Position numbers and translations under genes: made by a program. From Himantopus leucocephalus (lineage: Eukaryota > Chordata > Aves > Charadriiformes > Recurvirostridae): DNA of 64,000 nucleotides. The stretch covers positions 68,230,124 through 68,294,123 of the forward strand of contig RSEF01000001.1 of the NCBI GenBank assembly GCA_003993805.1, in the 5' to 3' direction. Below, piece by piece: positions 1 to 9,500 of the stretch. The notes beneath the pieces were generated by a model that saw only the letters and a list, made by a program, of their open reading frames with translations, did no database searches and was not told where the DNA came from. The first letter of the stretch is position 1; each line of letters starts with the position of its first letter.

Positions 1-3000
1 TTGACTTGGACAAATCTACAAGGCAAAATTTTTGGCAGCAGAAGAAAGTATTGTATGTTTCTAAATTACCTAATCAAGTAGATATTTCATTTTTTAAACG
101 GTTGTCAAGTTTTTGTTTTGACTTTTTTTAATAAGGACACTGATCCTTCAAGATTAGAGACCCTGTGTTTTCTACAGGGAAAACAAATATTTGATCTGTT
201 GTGGTTTGGCATAAGAAAACAACGTTGTTCATTAAATATATTTACTTTATTCCCATATATTTTGTCTAGACTTATGATGTATTATTTAAGAGTTTTTTGA
301 AATCTCTTAAATATAAGGCTTTAAGCACCCTGGTGAGATATAAACTGAAAAAGTCTGGAGGAAGTCAGCAAAAATCCTCTAGAATAAACAATAATAGTAC
401 ATAGACACTCATCGAACTCAAAAGACTGGGCAGAACACTACTTAAAAAATTGGCTGTTTCTAAGGTTTTGCGTGTCGGGGAGGAAGGATATATGTATATG
501 TTTTGGTGCGAAAATGCATATAAATAGTGTGCAGCCTCGTGGTTCAGACTGATGTTCACAACTGTGATGTCTTTGTGCTGCAACTGAGCTACTGATTTTG
601 TAGGAAAAGAGGCAGTTAAGCAGTGGCTGAGGTAAAATGGTCTCAGTTTTGGTTTTGTTGCATTTTCTAAATGAAGTAGCTTCATGGCTCATTAACACTC
701 ACATCGAATGCATCCAAAGAAAACTCACTCATCACCTAACCTAGTTTTGGTGTTTCAGCATACGCTTCCCTGTCAATTCATATTGACCAAATATTGTTGA
801 TTTTTTTAAGTACTTTTTTTTAACTGATTGATATCTACTGTAGGTGCTTCTACAGGAAAAGATTAAACTGGCACATGTGATTTCTTTGTTGAAAGCTTGC
901 CAAGACCCTTTGTGGGCTAGTGTTACCTCTGCCATAGATGCCTATGTTTGCCTTAGCTTCATTTTTAGTTTCTTATGTTTCCATTACTCAATCTTTTCTT
1001 AACAGGAAGAAATGGAAATTCATATGTTAGAAAAGCAGAATACTTTAGTGCATGGTCTTATCCTTTACATGGTAATGTGGATGATTTAAGTTGCTTGGTA
1101 CTTCGCTCTAGGTTGCTTGTATCAGCTAGACCAGCGCTGACCTTCCTGCTTTGTATTGTCTTACTGTAATTTATGGTATAGTACAAAGGCTGTAGTGTTG
1201 ACTTATAAATAAAGTGGGAACATATCATCTAGATTTCATGTCTAGACAACTAAACTTGTCAAATTATTTGGATATTGCCCTTTTAAACAGAGGTTCTGCC
1301 TAGTTCAACAATGTTAGAATACATTATCTTCAGCACTGACTGCTTTTAGTGACTTCTTGAAGTGATGAAGCACGGACACTATTTCATTTGGTCACTTCCT
1401 TTGCAAATGTATTGAGCCACTGAAAGTTAATGTATTTGCAGTCAAATGGCAATAAATAGTTTAATACTCTTTTGCAGTCAAATGGCAATACATAGTTTAA
1501 TACTTTGCCTTTTTTTTTTCCTCGCTTAGGGTCTGGGATTTGGAAGGAAATGAGAAGGCCCATTTTGTTTTACGTTCTCCCGGAATGAGTGTTTGCTGGC
1601 ATCCTGAGGAGGCTTTTAAGGTTGAGTTTTCCAGCTCTTCACCCTCACCACCTTTAAAATAACAGCAGAGTAGACTTACCTAAACTGTGAATCTTTGATG
1701 CTGTAGTAAGATTGAAGTTTGGGGAGCTAGTGTACATTGTAACTGGATATTGGTTGGATCTGCTAATGTGAAGTCACTGTAAATTAATTCTCATTCTTGT
1801 CATTTTACTCTCAGTGCCTCACTCCTCCCATCGTAAATATTCCTTCTTGATTACATACATCAATTGTTGTTAATAACTGTTCCGTTGATTGCATATTAAC
1901 TTACAGTTACCAGAGAAAAGTTCAAGTTTTTCTCAGTCGTGGTAACACAGTTCACCAATAACATAGACTCTTACAATGCATGCCAAGTTTTGAAAAGAAT
2001 CTGTTTGAAGTTAGAAAGGGATTTTTTTGTTGTTGTTCTTGCTTGGAATATATGAAATATGTGCTGAAAAAATCAAACAAATCAGTAAACTGTGATTTTT
2101 ATACTTATCTGTTTATTGTACTAGGCAAGATTAATCAGCTGATATATACCAAAATATTCAGCTTCATTAATGGTCTAGTCCTTGCAATCTTGGATTTATT
2201 ATTCCTGTTGTGCCAATCAATAACTGCTTTAAGCAGCTCCAAGTAGTTGTTCAGATTGCCACNACCCCCCCCCCCCCCCCCCCCAAAACAGAGAAAAGCA
2301 GTCAAATAAGGTATCAAAATATTTACATAGCAATAGGGAAGAAGGATCTCTATTCTCACTACACTTTCCACCAATATCAATATCCGGTCCTTACTAAGAA
2401 AACTAGGAAAACTGTTGATTCAGGTGGTATCACAATTGAATGTGTTTGCTACTCTTGCTACTGGGCAACTTCGTTAGCACAACAAAATTACTAGATTAGC
2501 CCAAAAATACTGCAATATTACACCAGTCTCATACTAGCTTGTCTTTTATTTGACCCTTATCAAAGAGGAGGCACAGGTTTTGGTTTTTTTTTGAAGAAAA
2601 ACCCCTTCAAAAAGCTAGTAAAACTTGACAGACTGATGGTTGGGCTTACTGCAGGTCAAAATGCTTACCGCACCATGTCCTTTAGTTTGCAGAAGAGCAT
2701 GTTTGGTGACAGCTTTCTTCCAAACAAACTCGGATGTTATTGGAGTACTGGTTTTAATACTACTTTGCCTGCTTTAATTATTGTTCATGACTATCTGAGA
2801 ACCACCTCATGGAGAAAAGCTCTTTCATCATTTAATCAGGAAGCTCTTTCTACAATACTTAATACTACTTCAGTATATTACTTTAATAGAAAAACTGTAG
2901 ATAAAATCTGTTGCAAACTGTTATAGGATGAAGCAAGAGATGGTATATAAATTCAGTAAGCGTGAATCCAGATTCTACAGTTACATTGATCAATACTGTT

Positions 3001-6000
3001 GTTTCCTTGTACAGCACTATGTCTGTCAGTCAGTTCTTTGTAGCTTTAATTTTAAAAGAATAACTTTTTGCTTTACAATTCTAAAAGCACAGTGCATCTG
3101 TGGTTAAGAACTGGTGCTTCTAAGTGCTAAAATTATATACATAGATACCTAAAGATACATATAGACAGAATCATGCAATCACTATGTATAACAATGTGAC
3201 AGTAATGTAAATTAAAGTGCTTTTTATTTATTGGTGGAAGAGTGCTCAGGAGAATGTTTTCTGGTACAAAGTGAAAAATTGTACCTATTTTAATAATATT
3301 AGTATTTGCTTGAAAGTATGCTAGGTTTGCTATAGAGTAGAATCATAGAATGGTTTGGGTTTGAAGGGACTTTTAAAGGTCATCTAGTCCAACCCCCCTG
3401 CAATAAGCCCCTTTTAAATGTTCCCCCCCTACACCTTGACAGGGCATCTATCACCCCTCTGGGCAACCTGTTCCAGTGTTTCATCACCCTAAGTGTAAAA
3501 AAATTCTTCTTTATATCTAGTCTAAATCTACCCTCTTTTCGTTTAANNNNNNNNNNNNNNNNNNNNNNNNNNNNNNNNNNNNNNNNNNNNNNNNNNNNNN
3601 NNNNNNNNNNNNNNNNNNNNNNNNNNNNNNNNNNNNNNNNNNNNNNAATCACCTCCCTCGACCTGCTGGACACACTTCTTTTGATGCAGCCCAGGATACG
3701 GTTGGCCTTGGGGGTTCTGGTGGATGAAAGCTGGACATTGAGCACACATTGTCGGCTCAATGTCCAGCTTTCATCCACCAGAACCCCCAAGTCTTCCTCG
3801 ACAGGGCTGCTCTCAATCCCTTCAATTCCCCAGCTTGTATTGATACTGGGGTTGCCCTGACCCAGGCGCCGGACTTGCACTTGGCCGTGTTAAACCTCAT
3901 GAGGTTCACATGGGCCCATTTCTTGAGCTTGTCCAGGTCCCTCTGGATGACATCCCATCCCTCAGGCATGTCAGCAGCACCCCTCAGCTTGGTGTCATCT
4001 GCAAACTTGCTGAGGGTGCACTTGATCCCACTGTCTATGTCACTGATGAAGATATTAAACACTACCAGTAAAAATAGTAAGATTCATTACATGCTAAGTA
4101 ACATTCTTTTAATTTCTCTTAACAGCTGATGGTAGCAGAGAAGAATGGAACAATACGATTTTATGATCTAATTACACAGCAGGCCATTCTCTCCCTAGAG
4201 TGTGAACAAACGCCGCTGATGTCAGCAGACTGGTGTTTAAAAAATACTCTGAAAATTGGAGCAGTTGCTGGAAGTGATTGGCTAATCTGGGATATCACTC
4301 GCTCCAGGTATTTTTATACACATGAGATGGCTTGTTTTATTCTCTTCTTAAGCAGTACATGAAGAGGTGAGGCTACTTTGCTAATATAGCACTTAAATGC
4401 ACTATGTATTATATCACCTATTCAGTAAATAAATGAACATTCATCAGGATTTATGAAATCAATACAGATCATTCCCTGGCATTTTTTGTTTCATCTTTAT
4501 CTATCAGTATTTATCTGTTAAAAATAACATTGTCTTTTTGTCCATTTGAGACAGTACCTCACTACTGCTCACCTCTCACTGTACGTTCTATGTGTTTGTT
4601 AACTTAATTCTAAGTCATAAAAACGTAATTATTGAACCATAATAAACTGGATAACTACTTCAGTATTCCTACTCCAAATTGAGATGTAAGCTGCAGGAAT
4701 GCTCTGGTTTTCCCTCGGCTTCTTCACAGAGTTGACAATGTGTCCCCTTCACTGTTTAAATGATACACACTTTTGGTACTTACTGTATGAGCTGTAGTTG
4801 TTTGCAGAACAGTTTCTTACCTTGAATGTCTGTTTTAGTTATCCACAGGATAAGAGACCTGTCCATGTTGATCGAGCCAGATTATTCAGGTATAAGTGTT
4901 GTCTCTATTCTGTGGGTTTTGTCTATATAAATCTACGTATATGCAAGCAGTTGTGAGTTCAGGGACCTGGTTGTGTCTCAGTTACGTAATTTTTAGGGGG
5001 ACCTGGTCTGTAAACTTTGTGAAATTTGTGAATGACCTACATTTAGTATATATGTGTAACATTCCTGTGATTTCTTTCTGTTTTACAGCAACATACATAT
5101 GGGGCTGTAAGTGGTGGATCATTTACAAGCTATTTCTCTGAATTTATTTATCTGGTGTTAGTGGAATATCTGACAGCTTAACACAGTTAACCACAAGGGA
5201 GAGAACTCCACTTTGTGTGCACTTCTGATATCTCATAGGGATATCTGAAAAGTATGTTCATTTTACTCATAGGTGGTCCCGAGTGAATGAAAATCTGTTT
5301 GCAACCACTGGATATCCGGGAAAAACAACTACTCAACTGCTTGTTCATCATTTAGGACATCCCCAGGTAAATTTTTTACTTCAGCTTTTGACTGGAATTG
5401 CATCTGTTCTCTTCAAATCACCCTCATAAATAGTTAAAAGCTACAATTAAAAACTAGCCCAAACCATCCAGAAATGCTGCTTGGTCTACCTAATTTATTT
5501 TGTTTTGTGTCATCCACAAAAGGAGAAAAAAAAAATCACACCGCACTTAGCCTGCTATTTTAAAAGCTGCTTCATCTATATGTTTTATTTTGCTTTGCCT
5601 TCTTGCTGCTAAAGGGAAGAAAAACACATTTAACCTGTTATTTAATAAATTTCTTACTATTTCTAATTCTAAAGATGCTAAAACCAACTGGTTATGTATT
5701 TTACAGGTTTGGAATAATTATATTTCAAATCATTAATGAAAATATATCCAGAGACAATGAACACAAAGCATAGCAAAACCAAAATATTTCCTGGAGTTAG
5801 TATACATTTGTAATGCTTACAGTAAAAATATTACCTCCAAACTTACTATTTGTGAGTACATTTAAGTAACAGGAAGTAACTTCATTTAAAAAGATTTCTA
5901 AGTTTGAAAGTATGCCTTTAAAATAATGTTAATAATAATGAAAATTGTTGAAACAAGTTGTTAATATGCAATACTTTGCTGTATCTTACTTAAATGTACT

Positions 6001-6313
6001 AAGTAGCTACTGGAACTAAGTAGCAGATAATCAGATTTTTCAATTGGATTTCTATTGTATTTTAACTTTATTTGTTAAGGAGTACTAAATCTATGGTGGT
6101 TTTTTTGTCTACTCAACTCAGTATATGTGGTATAGAAATCATTTATACAGTAAATTGTATTGATATTTCTCTCTCTTTTTTTTTTTTTTTTTTTTTTTTT
6201 TTNTTCTTACTGGCACTGCAGCTGTAGGATCTGGTTTGACATGGCATAGAACTCTTCCATTATGTGCAGTTGGAGGAGATCATAAGATTTTCTTCTGGGT
6301 AACTGAAATGTAA
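1..6313 (+). CDS. NUP37: NUP37, nucleoporin Nup37, 3' part of gene (5' exons outside window)
   Basis: Five spliced coding blocks (1530-1620, 4126-4307, 4839-4889, 5273-5366 and about 6204-6313) join in consistent phase. They read as roughly the C-terminal 175 residues of NUP37, whose usual length is about 326. Recognisable runs are [51 protein letters not shown] and the end [14 protein letters not shown]. Nup37 is a seven-bladed WD40-type propeller that binds Nup160 in the Y complex of the nuclear pore and also goes to kinetochores. WD-like endings are visible (VWDLEG, FYDLIT, IWDITR). I could not find the preceding exon in bases 1-1529, so it lies before the window. A canonical AATAAA at 6532 closes the gene. 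The final acceptor is damaged in this assembly. Confidence 0.96.
1438..1506 (+). repeat. Tandem duplication, 36-bp period, two copies
   Basis: GCAGTCAAATGGCAATA begins at 1438 and again at 1474. The copies continue through ATAGTTTAATACT with a single A/C difference in the body. The duplication lies 24 bp before the NUP37 acceptor at 1530, so it adds sequence to the branch-point region of that intron. Confidence 0.9.
1530..1620 (+). CDS. NUP37: NUP37 coding exon (first in window)
   Basis: The acceptor is a pyrimidine tract followed by CGCTTAG, with the exon starting at the following G. That G completes a split codon, expected to be AG|G (Arg). The exon encodes [12 protein letters not shown]...CWHPEEAFK and ends in phase 0 at AAG, followed by donor GTTGAG. 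The donor is GT but not a strong consensus. The block is the end of one propeller blade and the start of the next. Confidence 0.95.
2263..2284. other. Single N beside a poly-C run
   Basis: One undetermined base is followed by an A and about 20 C residues. This is a homopolymer stretch where base calling evidently failed. It lies in a NUP37 intron with no coding effect visible. Run length should not be trusted. Confidence 0.85.
3547..3646. other. Assembly gap of 100 N
   Basis: Exactly 100 Ns replace part of the CR1 copy, a conventional scaffold-gap size. The true length is unknown. The CR1 frame on either side is consistent with missing CR1 sequence. Confidence 0.98.
3707..3791. repeat. Perfect 37-bp inverted repeat inside CR1
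   Basis: Arms at 3707-3743 and 3755-3791 are exact reverse complements, with an 11-base loop (ACACATTGTCG). On the CR1 sense strand one arm is the normal sequence that encodes [13 protein letters not shown]. The other is an inverted copy replacing the sequence normally found before the ANRILGC segment. It is a local inverted duplication, either real or introduced during assembly next to the gap. Confidence 0.93.
4126..4307 (+). CDS. NUP37: NUP37 coding exon (second in window)
   Basis: Acceptor AACAG precedes CTG ATG GTA, and the donor is GTATTT after ...CGC TCC AG (phase 2). The exon encodes [20 protein letters not shown], then a segment ending WLIWDITRS. The open frame runs on into the intron to 4362, but the conserved protein continues in the exon at 4839. 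An antisense CR1 element ends only about 60 bp before this acceptor. Confidence 0.96.
4839..4889 (+). CDS. NUP37: NUP37 short coding exon (51 nt)
   Basis: The acceptor is TGTTTTAG and the donor GTATAAG. The T at 4839 completes the split Ser codon, then the exon encodes [16 protein letters not shown] and ends with two bases of a split Arg codon. Phases agree with both neighbouring exons, and the residues match the short conserved loop exon of NUP37. Confidence 0.94.
5273..5366 (+). CDS. NUP37: NUP37 coding exon (penultimate)
   Basis: The acceptor is TTACTCATAG and the donor GTAAAT. The exon encodes (R)[17 protein letters not shown], then [14 protein letters not shown], ending in phase 0. ATTGYPGK and HHLGHPQ are highly conserved NUP37 signatures. 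The next residues expected from the family (Pro-Ile-Leu) should open the last exon. Confidence 0.95.
6204..6313 (+). CDS. NUP37: NUP37 last coding exon, acceptor lost at an N
   Basis: The frame encodes [20 protein letters not shown], then [15 protein letters not shown] and TAA at 6311-6313, the conserved NUP37 C terminus. The 5' edge is not biologically intact in this assembly. A T run leads straight into an N at 6203 and then TTCTT, with no AG acceptor and without the bases for the expected first residue, Pro. The N plus TT would fit the Ile codon. The exact start is therefore unresolved, and the defect is best read as an assembly error in the polypyrimidine tract, not a mutation. Confidence 0.9.
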
Positions 6314-6560
6314 AATAAGCGTTTGCCTTCGATATGAAACTTTACAGCATAATGTGTCTTCTCTAGTAAAACGAAGGAATTTATTCTTTGTACTGGTATT
6401 TATTCACTTGGAGAACCTAAGAAAGGAACAAGTAAAATATGAAGCACTTGCATTTGATTTTTTAGCTTGCAAATACAAGAGCTTTTGTAAAATCGGTTAT
6501 CGTACATCTGGTACTTGGTTCCTTCCCTTAAAATAAAATGTACACTTTTTTAACATGGTA
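6314..6560 (+). terminator. NUP37: NUP37 3' UTR and poly(A) signal
   Basis: After the TAA there is a short AT-rich 3' UTR with a canonical AATAAA at 6532-6537. A T-rich then TG-rich stretch follows (TTTTTTAACATGG, then TATGTGGTGTG), typical of a cleavage and polyadenylation site. Cleavage would fall at about 6550-6560. A second AATAAA at about 7026 could serve a longer form. Confidence 0.6.
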
Positions 6561-9500
6561 TGTGGTGTGAAATGAATTTTTAAAAGTGGGGTTTTTTTAA
6601 GAGATTTTGTATCCAGCAGTCTCAGTCTGGCAATGTTGCTCAGTTAACACGGCTCAAATACTTTGAAATTGTTCAGAGTACCTACAGAAAGCAGACCTGT
6701 CTCTGTATTAACTTTCCCAACCATCGCTATCATATAAGAAAGAAATGCAATAATGTACTGTCATAAAGTGTTGCCTGTGAGTGTATTTGCTGAATAAACT
6801 AGTTACCACTAACAGTGAAGAAGCTAATGGTATAATCAGAATGATAATTTTTAGAAGTATTATTTCTCTTAAGGTGACAGAGGGATTTACTTTAAGTATG
6901 CCAAACAGTGTGTGGGTTTTTTCTGTTTACAGCCTTTTACTTCCAGCCTTTTACAGGAAAATCAAAGACATTCTGCTTTCTAGAAGCATATTTTTCTTGC
7001 CCCTCCCATACATGACCCAGAAATTAAATAAAAGAGAGAAGAGTAAAAGACGGAGACAACTCCTGTCTTCAGTATCCGTTTTGCATGCTTTTGCAAGTGA
7101 AGTGATATCAAGATCTTCAGCGAGTGTAACAGCTCCTTAGACCATCGTATCCATCCTTATTAGCAGCAGTTAGATTTTAAATTATTCTTTTGTTTGTTCC
7201 TGTTTATGCTGGACGTATACAACCAATTCAGAATTAGGAGAGCAAAAAGTGAGATTACAGTCACCTTTTAAAAAGTAAGACGATATTTTGTTTCTTGTAA
7301 TTTCTTATCCTTGAGAAATTTTGCTTTCCAACTGCCACCAAAATTTACCTAAAAGATGAATATAAAGTTCCTCATAGATTAAACTGTTTTCAGTATTGCC
7401 TATTGAATCTCATCCTTTGTAGGAGAAAGGACTTAATTTCCTAAAGGTTTTAAAGTTCTGTTTATTTTACTCACAAAGGTGTTCTACTGACTGCCCACTA
7501 TAAAAAGTCAAATGTGTAAAGCAATCCTCTATGGCTTTTTGTGGAACAGTCACATTCCTTTTTTTCTGTTAAGTACTATTCTACTTTTAAAGCATTTTCC
7601 TCTAACTGTGATACCTGTTAAGGTTTTTAAGTAACTCTGGGTTATGGACTAATCTTTTTTTAAAGAAAAAAAATCATTCTAATGCAGAAAAAAAAATTTA
7701 ATACCTGCAGGTAAGCAGATGAAGATGAACTCTTACTGTCCACATTTGTAGATTTACAAGTCACCAACAAACTGCTTACCACCTGTTCCAAGATACTATT
7801 GTCATTGGGTTGTATTTATCAATGTAAAATACTTTTAGAAAAAATCTATAGTAATTAAATTTATACTGTTAAAACCCTGGAAGGTCTTTTTAACCTTTTA
7901 GGATTGTCATATGTACTTCAAATTTAATTTGTTTGCCCTCTTCTAAACAAGAAAGACTTTTTGTGTGTTGTCATCATTTTCTTTTATGTTAATATTCTCA
8001 CTATTCTTCTTTAATATTTCCACCAAGCAAACAAAGAAACAAGCAATAATTAGCATAGATCATGAGTTTTCATTTGTGTAGCTGATAATATCCCTGTCTC
8101 AATAAACTGTGATATAATTGGACAATTGCAAACTATTTGGAAGACCTTTTTTATTTTCTCCAGCAGGGTTACCATCTGCTGCAGCTTGATCTCCAGTTAT
8201 CCTTACTAAGGAAGCTAAACCTGAAATTATCACAGAATTTATTTCTGCTAATTTTGGAGGAAAGTAATTCCAAATCCCAAATTAAAACAACTTCTACAGA
8301 TAGAAATTGGAGGAGTCCAAAATACTGAAATCAGAAAGACCGCGCACTTGTTTAGGCTTTCAATGAAAGAGGTAATTACTAAAGTGATATTTGAAATCCT
8401 TGTACAGAAAGCAAGGAAATTATTAAATCCAATAGCTGGATGCCACAAAGACAGGGTAAATAATGTTGGTGTAAGGGTATCCAACAGACTTAAATGAGAA
8501 TAAATATTTTGGTATTACAGTACGGTCCAGTCAGAATCAATGGCATGCAACCTTTCGACCCACTTCTTTTTTTCCAATTCATTCACCTGCACACATACAG
8601 TGCAACAAAAACGGATTTAATAATAAAAAGAAGAAAACCATATAAAACCCTTCTGGCCTGGCTATAAGAAAACATCAAAAGAGCAGAACAAGCAAAGTAG
8701 CACAGAAAAATTGATAAAAATGCAAATGGGTCTCAAAAGTTAGTATTCTGTCTCTGCTGTAGTGTTATCTGTGGAGAGTCTTTGGTCATATAGGTTTGGA
8801 CTAAATGGTTTGCCTTTGACTACGCCAATTCACTGAGCATCTCATTGCTTCTCTTAACGTTGGAGTTGTCCAGTGCCTGTTGCCTTTGTCCTGGAATAGT
8901 TTTTGGGGGACTGTACTTGCAAGCAGTGGTCCTGGAGCAAGAGCTAGGAGCTGCATCTTCCCAAATAGCATCATCATGCCTTTGGGTATCATCTCCTCTG
9001 TCCAGTTAGTCATTGATTTTGAGCCAAAATACCACACTGCGGTTCATCAGAGCTTTTCCCTTACCTGTGTATGTCTTTTCCCTGAGACTCCTGGGGCGAT
9101 GTCTTCCTCCCTCAGAACTGGAAGGACTTCTGAAGGAAAAGAAACAACGTGTTATGTTTTTGATCATGGCATGAGACGTAAAAACAGGCCTCCTTTGATT
9201 TTCATGACAAAGCTGCGTGTGAATACTTCAAAAATGTTTTTATTCAATCTTCATGGGTCTCTCAGAAGTTTCTGATCATTTTCTTGGCCAAAACCGATGC
9301 AAAGATTGCATCCTGAAACCATCTCAAAATGCTACATTGTAAAGTGGAAGTGGTGGTAATCCTAACAAAACTCTTATTTCAATATTTTTAAATTAAGACA
9401 GGATGCCTTGGTCTGATATCTGCTGACAATTTCAGGCTGCTTCTTCCTGTGATATTGATGGAATTTCCACTACCTTCGGCTTTCAGTTAACACATCTGGA

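Larger units (their letters stand above)
3341..4064 (-). mobile_element. CR1 LINE fragment, antisense, with 100-N gap
   Basis: Read on the minus strand this is the 3' part of a chicken-repeat-1 non-LTR retrotransposon. It starts inside the reverse transcriptase region (residues such as [25 protein letters not shown] and [12 protein letters not shown]). It runs through the C-terminal part ([19 protein letters not shown], then [13 protein letters not shown]) and ends in the 3' UTR tail, which on the plus strand reads AGAATCATAGAATGGTTTGG. It is 5'-truncated, carries frame breaks and is interrupted by Ns at 3547-3646, so it is a dead copy. It sits antisense in a NUP37 intron. Its truncated end is about 60 bp from the next exon. 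Confidence 0.95.

Noticed and set aside
3380..4129. Several open frames on both strands
   Set aside because: The minus-strand frames are CR1 ORF2 remnants interrupted by Ns. The plus-strand frame is a shadow of the same element.
8800..9275. Opposed open frames in the NUP37-WASHC3 interval
   Set aside because: No recognisable transposase or other domain, and no terminal inverted repeats found by eye.
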